From assembly GCA_024364735.1 (NCBI GenBank), contig JAGFNQ010009998.1:1-64000 (forward strand): a DNA stretch of 64,000 nucleotides. Direction: 5' to 3'. Origin of the DNA: Boesenbergia rotunda (taxonomy: Eukaryota > Streptophyta > Magnoliopsida > Zingiberales > Zingiberaceae). Made by a program: the position numbers and the translations under genes. Positions within the stretch are counted from its first letter, which is position 1; each line of letters begins with the position of its first letter. The notes under the pieces are model-generated. The model did no database searches and was not told the DNA's origin. It saw nothing but the letters and a program-made list of their open reading frames with translations. Of the stretch, positions 1 through 13,653 are shown piece after piece.

Positions 1-1752
1 TGTTGTGGATTATGAGATTGTTGCACAAGAAGTTGTGGAACAACAAACTGTTCAAGTAGACCAACCTCTTTCCCAGATCTGATAGGATACGTCGTCAGCC
101 TGAGAGATACTCATTTCTCTTGTCTGACCATGATGACGTTACGCTTATTGAGTTGAATGAGCCTACATCCTATCAAGAAGCTGTGATGAGCCCAGATTCT
201 GAGAAATGACTAGAGGCCATGAGGTCCAAAATGGAATCCATGTACACTAACCAAGTATGAACTTTGGTTAATCCGCCAGAGGGGATTAAACCCATTGGGT
301 GTAAGTGGGTCTTTAAAAGAAAGACTAACATGGATGGTCTGAAGCATACCTATAAAGGGCGATTGGTAGCTAAAGGTTTCATGCAAATTCATGATATTGA
401 CTATGATGAAACTTTTTCACCAGTTGCGATGCTTAAGTCTATTCGGATTATGATTGTTATTACAGCTAACCATGATTACGAAATCTGGCAGATGGATGTC
501 AAAACTGTATTCCTAAATGGGAATCTACTCAAGGATGTGTACATGACACAACCTAAGGGTTTTGTTGATCTAGAGCATGCTGGAAAGGTATGTAAGTTAC
601 AAAGGTCCATTTATGGGCTAAAGCAAGCTTCTCGAAGCTGGAATCTTCGATTCGGTGATGCAATCAAAGCGTTTGGTTTAATCAAGAATGAAGATGAACC
701 CTGTGTTTACAAGAGGGTTAGTGGGAGCACAGTTATCTTTCTAATCTTGTATATAGATGACATACTCCTCATTGGGAATGATATACCTTCACTACAGTCT
801 GTAAAGACGTGGCTAGGGATTTGTTTCTCAATGAAAGACTTAGGTGAAGCAGCCTATATCTTAGGCATCAAGATCTATAGAGATAGATCTAAAAGATTGC
901 TTGGCTTAAGTCAGAGTACATATATTGACAAGGTGCTTAATCGTTTTGCCATGAAGAATTCCAAGAAGGGATTTCTGCCGATGTCACATTGTGTGAGTCT
1001 TTCAAAGACTCAATGTCCCTCTTCTAAGGAGGAGAGAGACCGTATGGATCAGATCCCTTATACATCTGCTATAGGGTCTATCATGTACGCCATGCTTTGT
1101 ATTCGTCCAGATGTCTCGTATGCTTTGAGCATAACGAGCAGATACCAGTCAGATCCAGGTGAAAGTCACTAGACAACTATCAAGAATATTCTTAAGTACT
1201 TGCGAAGGACGGAAGAATATTTCTTGATATTTGGAGGCAATGAGGAGTTAGTTGTAAAGGGTTACAGTGACACAAGCTTCCAAATAGATAGGGATGATTT
1301 CAGATCGCAGTCAGGGTATGTATTTTGATTGAATGGTGGCGCTGTAAGTTGGAAAAGTTGAAGCAGGACACAGTCGCAGATTCTACAATAGAGGCCGAGT
1401 ATATTGCCGCGTCTGATGCAGCAAAGGAGGTTGTTTGGATCCGGAAGTTCATTACAAAGCTTGGTGTGGTTCATAGCATAGTAGACCCGATAGACCTCTA
1501 TTATGACAACAATGAGGCTATTGCACAGGCTAAGGAACCTCGCTCTCATCAGCAGACCAAACACATACTAAGGCGCTTCCATCTCATTCGAGAGATCATC
1601 GATAGAGGAGATGTGAGGATATGCAGAGTACCCACTGATGCTAACGTCGCAGATCCTTTGACCAAGGTTTTGACACAAAAGAAGCATGATGGTCACACTA
1701 GGTCACTGGGTATTAGATATTACAGTGATTGACACTAATGCTAGTGGGAGAT
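1..1752 (+). pseudogene. Ty1/copia pol remnant (integrase end, reverse transcriptase, RNase H)
   Basis: This is the 3' half of a copia polyprotein whose 5' part lies outside the window. The open stretch 264-1172 carries reverse-transcriptase landmarks: WQMDVKTVFLNGN, YGLKQASRSWN and the catalytic YIDDILL motif (around 745-775). The RNase H part at 1325-1732 shows EAEYIAASDAAKE, DNNEAIAQAKEP, a K-HI-R-HLIRE helix and the closing ADPLTK motif. Stop codons at about 207, 1170 and 1326, and around 1355, break the frame, so it cannot make a full polyprotein. A purine-rich tract (1743-1752) leads directly into the LTR at 1753. Family assignment is certain from the motifs; the lineage within copia is not resolved. 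Confidence 0.93.
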
Positions 1753-3385
1753 TGTTAGTAGGAGCCCTAGAGCCAATTATATGATGATTGACTAGGGACT
1801 TTTTGTATCATATTCTATCATTAATAAATGCATATTTGGTTATTATACTTACTTTATACTTGTGTCAAATAACTAAGTATAATAATGTCCTTGAGTAGTA
1901 GGTTCTTATCTACATTATATCGATTGGTTGAATCGATAGTGAGATAATGTAGAGAACACTACATTAAATCATTCCTAGTCAAGCATTAATATTCAAGGAC
2001 AATATTAATGCATGGAGACTAGCATGTAGGTCAATTGATGACTTGAGCTCACAAGTCATGGATATGTGATATCGAGTTGACACATGGGTATACATTAGAG
2101 AATGTACTGAATTGACCCGCCATGAGAAAGTTTCATAGATTGTCATATGAGTATCATAAACTTTCTCATGTGACTATTAATATGAATAGTCCTTAGACCT
2201 GAAGTCACTACGGTTCCCTACATAAGGAGTTATGTACTTTGGTATCGTCAAACGTCACCCGTAACAGGGTGGACTATAAAGGCGATCACTGGCTATGTAA
2301 TAAATTATGCAGAGATGGGAGTGATGTAGACGGGATCTATCCCTCTCATATGACGGGAGTGATATCTGTGGGCCCCCTTGATCGAGTAGGACTACTAAAA
2401 CGCATGATCATGCTCAAATGAGTCAATATGAGATATTGAGCTCATTTGTTTGAGTGAGTCTACTCGGGGATCAAAAAACATAAAGATTGATCGAGGATGG
2501 CATGGTCTATGCCTCATTGGTCAATCTAGATATCAAGGATGGAAGGACAAGGTCATACATGATCATAGTCACGGAGGTTAAGTCGGATCTTGACTTTTCT
2601 TGTTACTTGGGTAGCAATGATTCATTATTAGATGTCGCTCATTGCTTATGTATCTAAAGCAGTTTAGGCACATTGCCAACGTGACGAGAACCTATTGGGT
2701 CACACACTAAGGACACGATGCTTCGGGAGACCTAGTCAGGAGCTCGGGAGACTTAGTCAGGAGCTCGGGAGACTTAGTCGGGAGCTCGAGAGACTTAGTC
2801 GGGAGCTTGGGAGGCCTGGTCAGGAACTCATGAGATATTAATTCATTAAAGTGTTTAATGAATTAATAATAAAGGAAAAGGGAAAAGTCATTCTTCATTG
2901 AATGAAGAGAAGTTGAAGAGTTACATGAGAAGATGTGCTCTTTATTGGATTTAATGAAGGGAAGCTAAAGAGACAAAAGCCTCTTTATATTCATGGGATG
3001 AGTATAAAAGAGGGTCTAGTCATTTTGGATGATAGAGTTTTCCCTTCTTCCCTTCCTCTCTTCTTCCTTTTCTCCCTCTTGGCCGAAACCCTTTTTTGGG
3101 GTTCTCGGTGCTTTTGTGAACTACCTCAAGTTGCTAGCACAACTAAGGTAGTTCTTCTCGAGGTTGAGAGATCGTGTTCATGTGGATACGCATAGAGGCA
3201 CGGACGCTTGAACGTGCAAGAGATCCGGCGGCACTTGGACGAGCGGGATAAATGTAAGGGCACGCTCCAAAGGTATACACTTTATATAGAAGATGAACTT
3301 CGTACGAGTTTTCTTTCGCATGAATCGCTCGAGGGATCTTGTTTCCACTGCGTTTTCTTGTTTATGTCACCAGGAGATCCCTACA
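1753..3385 (+). repeat. 3' LTR of the copia element (LTR family A, copy 1)
   Basis: The LTR begins TGTTAGTAGGAG directly after the polypurine tract and ends gagatccctaca. The same sequence recurs reverse-complemented at 13,654-15,328, where both ends are fixed by a target-site duplication, and partially at 51,178-52,755. These copies define the boundaries here. Copy 1 differs from the others by a 21-bp minisatellite at 2724-2828. Long translations inside it (for example 2935-3195) are not genes. Confidence 0.85.
2724..2828 (+). repeat. 21-bp minisatellite, about 5 units, inside LTR copy 1
   Basis: The repeated unit is close to gggagacttagtcaggagctc, with a few substitutions between units. 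The two other family A copies have an unrelated AT-rich stretch of about 130-150 bp here (rich in gagttagactca), so this segment was replaced or expanded in copy 1 only. Confidence 0.85.
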
Positions 3386-4891
3386 GGTATGACCCTCCCC
3401 TCTTGGACGTCATGTGGGCGACGATCTACCAAGAACCGTGGTCACCAAGTCGATCCCTTCTCCTTGCGCCAACCAAGCCCTAATCAAAGGGTTGTCGCCG
3501 GCCACTCCAAGGAAGAAGATAATCCAAACAGAAACCCTACTAATCCTTTCCTTCACTGTCAGTGCCCGAACCATGAGCAATTTGGCTGCTGCTCCCTTGG
3601 AGAAAGTTGTGTGAGCAACTAGTCTGCTCCAAGCTGCAACCTGGTTACTCTGTCGGATCGTTGCTGCTCCCTTGGATCGTTGCTGCACCGTTGGATCGCT
3701 GCTGTACCCTTGGAGCAATTGATTTACTCACCTTGCAAGGTTGCGTGAGCAATATACTCACCTTGGAGCAAATCAATTGCTTGCTTGGAGCAAATCAATT
3801 GCTCACCAGCATGGTTGCGTGAGCAATATGCTCACCTTGGAGCAAATCAATTGCTCGCCTTGAAGCAATATCTCCAATTGCTGGTTGCCAGTGTGAGCAA
3901 TATTCTTTCCTTGAAGAACTTTGCTTCCTTCTCCACAGATGTAGGCGTCGCACACCCGATCGTGAGAGGGAGGAGAGAGAGTAGGAAAGGAGAAACTTAA
4001 GGTTTTTCCTACGATAGGGACCATAAGAAGGAGTTGGATCTTGGCCTGCTAATGGATCCAAACCTGATCTATTAATGAAGATCTATTCCACTAAAGAATC
4101 TCCATTGAATTACCTCACCAACCCCCATATTTGCATATGGGCTCCACCTATTATGGGTACATCTATCCCCCGTGTTTAAGATATCGAATGCCCGTCGATT
4201 AATTTAAATTACTGACAATTTTAATTAATCGACTTCTGGCTCCTTGATTAGTACCACTCAACCTTATCATCATGTCGGATCAAATCCACCTGCAGGGTTT
4301 AACATGATGAACCTTATGAGCACATCAAGGGGGCATCATCATCCAGACTCACCAGGACACGGATTCCGTCAATAATCAATAACACACCATATAATTAATA
4401 TTATTTCTCAACTTACCGGGCCTATCGATTTAGCAGAATAAATCTCACCCATTGGTAAATCAAAGAAATAAAATATTAACTATACGTGCCCGTTATTATA
4501 TCGGGATTTAGGGATTGTACTCCATAATAATCCGAGGTCCAATCCAATTATTAAGTCAGTACAAATTGGATGACCTCTAGTTTTGGTCCTGCTCAATGTA
4601 CACAAAGCATACTAGTGTAATTCTATGGTCAAGACAAACCACACATAATTACACTACAACCATCCTGATGGTTTATCCAACTCCATCTCGGTTGTGAGCC
4701 TCTACTTATACTAGGCAAGGGACTAATAACATGATTTTCTGTGTGTCACCACACACCATGTTATCTACAATATAAAGTATTGGACTTTTATACATATACT
4801 AATATAAATACGCATCAGTGTTATTGTGATTCTCTTTCAAAATGTGGATGATCATACAGAAAAGACAAAGCTTTTAGTATACTTTCTAACA
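3386..4891 (-). mobile_element. Probable LTR-retrotransposon remnant, reverse orientation
   Basis: There is no coding sequence. The right edge is ...ctttctaaca (4891), which read on the minus strand gives a typical copia LTR start (TGTTAGAAAG). Between about 3640 and 3910 there are degenerate tandem repeats built on cttggagcaaatcaattgct. The left boundary and a target-site duplication could not be identified. Short open frames here look like translations of repeats. Confidence 0.45.
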
Positions 4892-5925
4892 CTGATATCA
4901 TTTGTAGAAGATTAGATGCAGGATAGAGGGGGGGTGAATAGCTCGATTCCCCCAATTTATATTTCTTCCTACAAAGTTAGTATGCGTAGCGGAAATGAAA
5001 GAAACAATGAAATCAATGTTAACACAAAACCTTTACGTAGTTCAAAGATTGCTTGCTCCAACTCCACGGCGTATCTTTGAGGTAGATGAACCCTTGATCC
5101 TTCGGTGGATCAATCCCTGGCAATCTCTTGCTAATGCTTTCTCTTTCTCGGTAGAGAACAACCTCTCACAAATTTCTCTTCCTCTTTACAAGATGAATGC
5201 TAGGGTTACGAGGAAGAGAGTGAACTTGGAAGCTTGAGCACTTGAGCAAGGATCTTTCGTAATAAAACAGCTAACCCTTCTCAAGTTTCAAGCTCCTCTT
5301 TAAATAGAGAAGAAAGTTGTTAACAAAACAGCTCAGCCCCGACACTAGTCGACTGGCTCCAACCCCAGTTGACTGGTGCTTAGACAACGGCTAGCCAAAC
5401 GACTATTTTCAAAACAGATCAGTCGACTGGCCCTCAGACCAGTCGATTGCAACATTCTGTTCAACCCAACAGAAAGACCAGTCGACTACAATCCAGGCTA
5501 GTCAACTGAGATCGTTGTTTTAACCTCACAGAAAGATTAGTCGACTGGTGTCCCTACCAGTCGACTACTCCTTTTACACACTCACTCGCATCCTCTCCGG
5601 AGTCGCCCTCTGCCCTCTTCCTTTGGCTCTCATCCCTCGGAAGCATACGAGCCCACGGCTCATCTCCATGTCATCCTTCGTGTATGCCTTGAAGTCTGCT
5701 TGCCTTGGCTCCACTCCGTTGCTCCTTGTCCAGCGATCCCTCGGATGTGCCATCCTTCACCGACTCAAGGACCTGAGCACTTAGGATGAGATCTCCCATG
5801 TGTTCCACCAAGTCCTGCATAACTTAAACACGCATCAAACCAATATGAAATCCTAACTTAAACTTATTGACACACACATTAAAACTCATAATTTATTCAA
5901 TCAAACTAGGGTCGATTGCACCAAT
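4892..5925 (-). mobile_element. Decayed LTR with AGTCGACT repeats, reverse orientation
   Basis: The left end reads ctgatatca (a degraded reverse complement of the initiator-Met tRNA primer site) and then a gagggggggtgaat block. That is the reversed form of the ATTCACCCCC...TCT end shared by several LTRs in this window. The right end, gattgcacca, resembles the right end of the LTRs at 34,778 and 39,896. At least eight copies of the palindrome-bearing motif agTCGACtgg lie between 5345 and 5575. Confidence 0.5.
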
Positions 5926-7026
5926 ATATGTCTCTTACCTCCATATCAACTCTATAATGGTATTAAGTTGATATACAAATCCTTGTGTAAACTTAAATCT
6001 AAAAATATAGATTTGAAAAAGAAATTAGCAAAAGCATGCCCTAAAAGAATAGTTTGGAATATTAAAAGGGGAGCTTGCATGCTCACATGTTTCAAATACT
6101 CCAAAAAGAAATATTAAAAATAATAGAGGACTTAACTGGTATGTGAGAAATCACAATGGACAAATTACAAAAGTACTTAGTATTTATATACCGCCAAATA
6201 CTCGATAAATTCTGTTAGCAGAAATTTATTTTGGATCCCTAAATCCACACTGAAATGTTAGAATTTTTCATGTTAATAATTAATGTTTGTGAATTTTCAT
6301 GTATTTATCATTTTTTTAAAAAATTGTTTTTGAATGTTTAACTTTTTTTTGAAAATTCAATTTTAGATTTTTTTTTCTGTGATAGACTTCATTCATATCT
6401 ACCCACAAATTTTTTTTCGATTTTTTTTAACATTAGTTAAGTTTTTGTGAATTTTTTTATCGAAAATTAAATTTTAAAATTTGAAAAATACTTAGAAAAT
6501 TATTTTTAAATAATTTAATTTTTCAAGATCTATAGACTACATATTGAATATTGAGAAAAATTTTCAAAGTTTTTTTGATTTGAAATCAATTTTTTTTTTC
6601 AAAAATATCTAAGCTTCATAATAAAAATTATTTTCTTATACATAGAATGATCAACTTTTAAATTTTTACAAAGTCAAATCAATCACATTTACACATTATA
6701 GAAAATTTTGGGTGACTAGATAATTTTCTTTTACTTTAAAATTTCTTAATTTTTATTAAATATTGATAGTCTTTTGATCTTTAACCTATTTTTCAAGCTT
6801 AGAAAATATTATATAAACTATTGAATTTTATTCTATGTTTTTTCCTTTAACTAGGTTTTTTTTAATGTAATCAAAGGGAGAGAAATTAGAACTTAAGTTA
6901 AAGGGGAGGCTTCAAATTATAATTTTTTTGTTTATCTAATTGTAATATTTTACATGTTTCTTTTGTCTATGTTTATGTTTAAACCCCAACTTAACTTGGG
7001 ATGAAGTATATCAAAAAGAAAGAGAT
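5926..7026 (+). other. AT-rich stretch, probably retrotransposon internal remnant
   Basis: There is no readable gene. The end at 7009-7026 is A/G-rich (tcaaaaagaaagagat) and abuts an LTR start at 7027, as a polypurine tract would. The stretch may therefore be the last kilobase of the internal region of the element whose 3' LTR follows. Confidence 0.35.
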
Positions 7027-7955
7027 TGTAAATATCCTGAGATGGTTTTGATATGGTTAACCGAGTCAAGTTAGGTTCTATTTGTATTTGATCCATGTGT
7101 TTAAGTGTGTAGGAATTTAGGAGTATAGGAAGTCGACCGGAAAACACAGCAAACGAGAATGATGGCATGGGAAGGAAGCTGATGGGCTCAATCGGCGCAT
7201 CCGAGGGACGCGAAGGCTGCAGAAGAGTATACCGGTGATGCGAGAAGGACGCGCGTGACGTCCGAGTGACGAGAAGTCAAGGAGAAAGTCTGCTCAAGGA
7301 GAAGGCTGGAGACGAGTTCGGGTAAGCCCAACTCTGGATGGCTGGAGATCACCCAGAAGGATGGAAGAAGGCTGGTCAACTGAAGTTGACCAGTTAGCTC
7401 CCAGACCCCCAAGTGGATTCAAGCGCTCGAGTAATCAAGCGCCCGCATGGATACATGCACTTGACCATACAGGTGCTCAAGTTCATACGGGCGTTTGAGA
7501 TCTGATAGTTATCGCCAAAACGAGTCATTTTTGGCCGATGTGACATGGATAGGCATTGACTGAACTTAGGTGTCTGTGTGCACTCAGGCGCCCATGATGT
7601 GTCACGTCAACACATCGATAAGTTTTCCTATGAGCTATAAATAGACCCCCTAAGCTCAGAGCAAATCACTCATTGGAATTGTAATCATTCTACTGTTAGC
7701 TTTTTGTTATTTTCTCGGAGTCTGCAAGTGTGTAAGAGACTTCTTCGCCCACAAGAAGTTGATTTGGAGATTACGCTTTAATTTGCCTTGGAACCACCTA
7801 GGTTGCAAATCAAGTATATTTTGTGTCTCTTTCTTTTGCTTATATTATTGATTTATTTGCTACAACTAACTCTATCTTTGTTTAAAAACAAATAAAAGAT
7901 TAGTTTATTCTTGTAGAGTAATTCACCCTCTCTTGTCGGCTGATTGATCCCTTCA
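7027..7955 (+). repeat. LTR related to the solo LTR at 18,208-19,056
   Basis: It starts TGTAAATATCC and shares with 18,208-19,056 the sequence around gttaaccaagtcaagttagg, the region describing ca. 'aagcgctcgag', and the ATTCACCCTC end. It ends about 7955 (gatcccttca). A purine-rich tract precedes it. No matching target-site duplication is visible, so it may be a 3' LTR and not a solo LTR. Confidence 0.65.
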
Positions 7956-10760
7956 CCTTCTTTTATAGTCTTCCAGCTAGGGCTAATTTCCACTTATTAA
8001 TTGGTTGATCTTATCTATTAGTCTATTAATCCACTATAGATTTGAACATTGTTTTGACCCATCAGACCAACTACTCCATCTACCTCAATATCAGTCGACT
8101 ACCCATTACCATTAGTCTACTATTACCTAATCAGTCGAATCCCATAATCGAGCCCAAAAGATTCTGTTCGCTTGAACAATGATATAATAAGTAGAGTACT
8201 TTTCCAATCAAGTTTTGAAGCTTTTGTGCACTGCCACAATGCCCATTAGTCAACTAATTAAGTCCATTTGTTATTGTAGCGAAATATTGCTCACAGTTAC
8301 GATAGTAAGTCTTGTAGCAACTATATTATTGAGATTGGTTTTTGGGGGGAGGGGTTGTTTACGTCCATTAGTCTAGCGATGCAGCCTATCAATCAATTAT
8401 ACTTTTGTTTGTCTTACCATAATTGAATTTTCGTCTTGTCTGGTATCCAATTGATATCAACCTATTAAGATTTTTTTTCGGACATCTAGTCAATCTTGAT
8501 TAACGTTCGATCAATCTTGATTTATCAAGACTTCACCTAGACCTCAATTGACACTGTTAGATGATCGAAAACATTAAAACAAAATTTCTTTGTAACTTGA
8601 TTCTAGTTTTGCACAATGCATCGTGGGTCTTTGGCCTTTTCCTTTCTTCAGATATTGACGTTTCCGATTCAGTGTCTATAACTACAGATATATTTCATGA
8701 AGATATCCTTAGGCCGATCTTGTTAATTATTATATCTATTTAGATGGTGATCTATCGATGGATCAACTTATATGTTATTGTTCTAGATCTGGCTTTTAAA
8801 AAAATAGATCTAGCTTTATAAGATCATTTATGTTTTTTTTATAATTATTTAATTTTTAAAATCGATTACTTTTATTAATTTTGAAGATAATTAGTAAATA
8901 AATAAATAAAACTCACGTGTGAGGTGGAACATTAGCCGCTTGCAATTAACGCCGATGGATAAGTCGTTTACGTTAATTTATGACAAGAAAAAAAATGAGA
9001 TTGTTTATGTTCATAATCCTCTCCATGTGCTAGCCACATCCGATTTAATAGCCTCCATAATTTATCTTCTCCGTATTAGTCTTGGAACGAATTGACGAAG
9101 ATATTGAGAACGAACGAATCGTCTTTTATCACCAGTATATAGCTCAGATAATGTATGCTTAATAATGCATCCGAATTGAGTAGGAGTCAATCTCAAGAGT
9201 GTCACTATCTATCTATGAAAATTTTTTACCCCTCATCAGATAAATCTGAAACGTTTATAGCGCACGACATATCAACTCAGAATTTTTAAGTCGATGGTGT
9301 ATTAAAAAAATTGTATTCGTTTGTTCATCAAAATTGAAATACGATCCATAAATATCGAAAAGATTAAAAAATCATTCTGCCGCTGCTGTCAGGACTTCTT
9401 AGACACCTTATATGATCTCTATTGCGAAGGTGTAGGTAGACTTAATTTGTCGGTGAATATCCGTTCAGCCTCTGGGAATTAAGGCAGGCAGCTCCAACTG
9501 CTGTGCCTCATGGCCTAGCTATGTCAACATCCCTACTGACTATGATGCCCCCACCCAACTCGTTGAGCCTGGTACCTTCCTCACATGGCAATATAGATGG
9601 CCTAGCTATGCCAACATCCCTCCCTGACTATGTAATTACAAACTTTAATCAATGCTCGCTTAATTTCTTTGTCGCTAGCTAGCTAGCTAGCTACATCAAT
9701 GCACCATACCAAAGGTGATGCACCCGAGGGACCCCGCTCGGGTCAGCCCGTCAGGATCAATCAGTCTATGGGTCAATCAGTCTATAGGCGGGAACAGTCT
9801 CTGTTCTCATCGTGCAGAAACATCTCTAAATAGGAACAAACTCTCTCGACCCAATGTTTGCACAAAGGATCGAACTCAATTTTTCCAATGATCGACCTGA
9901 CAAATGTTTTTTTTTATAATTCAATTATTCATCTTTTTGAATCTATTAATTCTAAAGTTTATCCATTTGACTCAATGAAAATTTTTCATAAGTCATTAGG
10001 CTAAATTTAGAAGTAAGCAACTCCTTGCACAACTACTTTTGATGGCAAAAGATAATTCGTTCGTCTCAGTGTCTCCGCCAATCTATCTCATGGTCAATAC
10101 GGAGGAGATAAATAATGGAAGCTACTAGTCCGGATACTGTGGCTAGTGCGTGGGGAGGACGGGCATACTGGCTTTGCCAAATTTTAACTCCCAAATTTTA
10201 TGATGATAATACTCATATATTAACTATCAATCCATTCCATGGAGACTTACACAACTACTTCTGACCTTATGGTAGGAGAAGATCCCCTGAGAAGGAGTTT
10301 TCCTCTGAGAATCTGCTTCCCTGTAGGTTATTCAAAGAACATAGACACAAGCTGCAACAGCGAATATTGAAGTGTCAGAATTGTGTTTTGTCTATGCCGT
10401 GCTTTTAGAGGGAATCGAGCTACGAGGGCCATAAAAACATGATCAGTACCAGAATGAGAATATATTTATGGACTACAAATCTAATCCAAATCTTGTTCTT
10501 CCCCCCACACATTTCATGATCTCACTTTTCCATCCTTTCATGCTTGCATATTGGAGTGCAAACATGAGAGAGAGAGAGAGAGATTTGCCAAAGTAATGAT
10601 AATTAATACACCATTAACTAGTTGCAAAAATTATATATCATGAAAAAGAAATTAAAAATCTATCCTCCATTATTATGGGTCAACTTGTGAGTTAGATTTA
10701 ATTAGTGGTGTGTGCGTAGATTCACATTCCGATAATCTTTAAACAGACAAATTTTCTATT
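7956..10760. other. Intergenic AT-rich DNA without a supported gene
   Basis: I see only decayed repeat sequence. Scattered cagtcgact words at 8090-8150 suggest an old LTR. The phrase gcctagctatgycaacatcc occurs twice (9510-9535 and 9598-9625). There are short simple repeats: gctagctagc at about 9675-9692 and (ga)n at 10,567-10,584. No open frame here has family motifs. Confidence 0.5.
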
Positions 10761-11310
10761 ACTCAATGATGAAGGATTAATTAGGTTCGGTGGGTTTAAA
10801 TCTCCATGGTGTGAATTTACACTTGAACAGCATACATGATTAATTGTCCTTAAGAAAATTAAATCTTAATTAGTGATCTAATGTGGATTGCATATAAAGG
10901 GGGTTTGGACTAAATAGATGTGGATTGATCCGTGCATACATCTAATAATCTGATTCATTAATATTGATAGGTTGTTGATAATATATGTGATTTTTGGTGG
11001 ATAGTCCCCATAGGTTGGGTTGGGTTTATGAAGGAAGAGAATTGATTCAATTAGGGTATGCTAAATTGACTTCTCCTCTCCTTCATTCTTCTCCCTCATT
11101 AACAAGGACCTTGGGTTGCTAGCTCAATCCTATGGAAGACTTTAGTTATGCTTACAGGATCTTCGGTGACAAGTAAGTGACACAATGACATTAGCGATGG
11201 ATTTAGGTTAGCTCGTTGATAGCCATTGTATCGATTTAAGTTTTGGCCTTGAAGATTGATGATAGCTAGATCCCATTGATGCATCTTTTAGTTTGTTTTG
11301 ATGTATCACA
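10761..11310 (+). repeat. 5' LTR (decayed) of the ancient copia element
   Basis: It aligns by eye with 22,800-23,395 from ttaaatctccatggtgtg onward through the block around 11,100-11,270. The true left end is unclear; similarity fades upstream of about 10,760. It is followed within about 12 bp by the primer-binding site. Confidence 0.6.
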
Positions 11311-11321
11311 ATCCTTTTAAT

Positions 11322-11334
11322 TGGTATTAGAGCT
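11322..11334 (+). other. Primer-binding site (initiator tRNA-Met type)
   Basis: The sequence tggtattagagct differs by one base over its first 12 positions from tggtatcagagc, the complement of the initiator tRNA-Met 3' end used by most plant copia elements. It lies just inside the 5' LTR. Confidence 0.7.
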
Positions 11335-12799
11335 TAGGATTAGTTTATCATCGATTTTGCATTCAATTCCATATGGATAAGCGAATCAAAGTATATCTAT
11401 CAAACATAGCATAGGAAAACCCTACGATATAACCTAGATTTCGAGTGTTTCACATTATCCATGAAGAATGGATGGATTCTTAGGGGGTTTCAAACTGAAA
11501 ATCATGTTTAGAAAATCAAGTTTTATAATATCAATTGATTGGCAGTGAGCATGAATTTGGGCACATAATGCTCTCAAATCGATTGGACAGATTGATTAGT
11601 ATTTACCAATCGATTACCATAAAGACCAATGGATTGGGATGCCCAGAATTACGCACAGAATAGCCTAAGATCAATTGGGCCTATCACCAAATGATTGCCA
11701 TAAGTACCAATCAATTGATAAACGTAGGACTACAAACAATAGGGTTCTAAGTCGATTGGGCAATCGATTGATTAACATCAATTGATTGCCATGAGGAGCT
11801 AATTGATTGTTGAATATGAGATTAGACACAAAAGGTGGCAAAATAGATTGGGTAGTTGACCGGTCTTCACCAATCGATTGCGATTCATTGGGTTGGCCAT
11901 AGAAGGTCTCCAAATCGATTGGTGGATGAACTCGAGAATAAAAGCCTTTAGAGTCAATCAGGAACTCGACTACTTTGTACCAATTGATTGCCATTGATGG
12001 GCAATCGATGAACGTGTTCAGGTGACACAAAAGGAGTATCAATCAATTGCTACCTATTAGTAATCGATTGAACAGTGTGTCAATCGATTAATAACTGATT
12101 AACTATATTTTCATTAGTTTTTTCTTGGATTCTTCTTCACACTTGCTACTAAGTCAAGCCAATACTATCGCCAAAGCGAGAGTTATTAGGAAGGCTAGGG
12201 GTATTTTTGTAGACGAAGTATATCCATGCTAAAGATAGTTGGCCCAAAGGAAAACTATTTTTTATGTCAGATGTATGTTTAAGGAAGCTCACAAGTCTAG
12301 TTTGGCTTCTAAGTCATGCATATAGTGTGTCAGCCCAAAGGAAGGAGCACTATATGACCGATTAGAAGTATTATGAGTAATAATTGAAAACATAAGCTAA
12401 CTAATGAAGCTCATAAATAAAGTATCATGCACATAATAAGTCGGCCCAAAGGAAGGCGATTTATATGGTAGATGAAGATAATTATGAGTTGTTTAGAGAG
12501 TATCACTAGCAAATTATAATTTAATCCAAATATTTAATATAATGTTGTACTAGATATCTCAAATAATGCTTATAAAGTTTCATATTTATTTGTTGTATTT
12601 TGTTACTGTATAATTATAAAGATACATGTTTTTTAGAAAATTGAGCTATGCTCCTTACTTTTGTTTATGTAGTGTTCTTAATGTTTGCTAATCTCAATAA
12701 CATCTCGTGCTTATTGGCACAAACTTTGGACAATGAAAAGAGTTGAGAATAGTATTATTAGCCTACATCAATCTAGACATTATATTTAGGCATAATCAC
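11335..12799 (+). other. 5' internal region with CAATCGATTG-type repeats
   Basis: Between about 11,520 and 12,095 there are more than fifteen occurrences of the palindrome-like words caatcgattg, caattgattg or atcgattggg, spaced irregularly. From 12,180 to 12,500 the phrase ggcccaaaggaaggmg recurs three times. No gag protein can be read; this part is either non-coding leader or eroded gag. Confidence 0.45.
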
Positions 12800-13653
12800 T
12801 CTGTATAACTATGCAGGAATACCATTTGATCTAACTTCCAATAGATCTGAAAGATTCATCTATGTGAGAACTGACAAAAAGGCAAAAGTAGAGGCAATAA
12901 ACATTTTTAGAGTTTGTTTAAGGAATAATATACTTTTGAATTTGAAAAATATATTTATAGTGATATCATTTAGACGGAATTTAATTTTTATTTCATATTT
13001 GGGCAAATTTAGATATACTTGCTCATTTGGAAATGGAAAGTTCAGTATTTTCTAAAATTCTATTTTGTGTGGTATTGATTCCTTGATTAACAAATTATAC
13101 AGATTAGACACTAAAACTCATACTGATAATATTGTGAATTTGTGATACACAATAAAAGTATGAAGTGTAATGTGACAAATGAGAATTTATTCATGTTGTG
13201 GCATAGGTGTTTAGGGCATATCTCTAAATAATGTCTAGAAAGGTTAATATTACTAAAAATTCTCAATTCCCTCGATATGTCATATTTTGGAATATGCATT
13301 GAGTGTATCAAAGGTAAATGACTAACAAAAGTAATAAAGGTTCAAGACAAAATAATAGAATCTTGGAGCTAATACATACAAATATATGCAGATCATTCCC
13401 TAGCTAAAGCTTCTTGGAATGGTCAATTATACTTTATTAGCTTTATAGATGATTATTTTCAATATGGATACTTATTCCTAATCATTAGAAGTTGCAATCC
13501 CTGAACATGTTCAAAACCTTTAATGTTGAAGTTGAAAATCAACTTAGTATGAAGATTAAGGTTGTCAGATCAGACCATGGTGGTGAGTACTATCGTGGAT
13601 CTGAAGGATCAAGTGAACAGCATTCAATGTCATTTGTGAATTACCTTATAAAG
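12800..13653 (+). pseudogene. copia GAG-pre-integrase and integrase, first part
   Basis: Near 13,190 one frame reads LWHRCLGHIS, the GAG-pre-integrase signature. At 13,492-13,653 the frame reads FKTFNVEVENQL, IKVVRSDHGGEYY and FVNYLIKC, the integrase catalytic core around its second Asp. Frameshifts and stops occur between these pieces. The frame is cut at 13,653 by a solo LTR and resumes at 17,571. Confidence 0.85.

Noticed and set aside
3208..3622. Overlapping 90-110-codon frames after the first LTR
   Set aside because: They straddle the LTR end and repeat-derived DNA on both strands and show no known domain.
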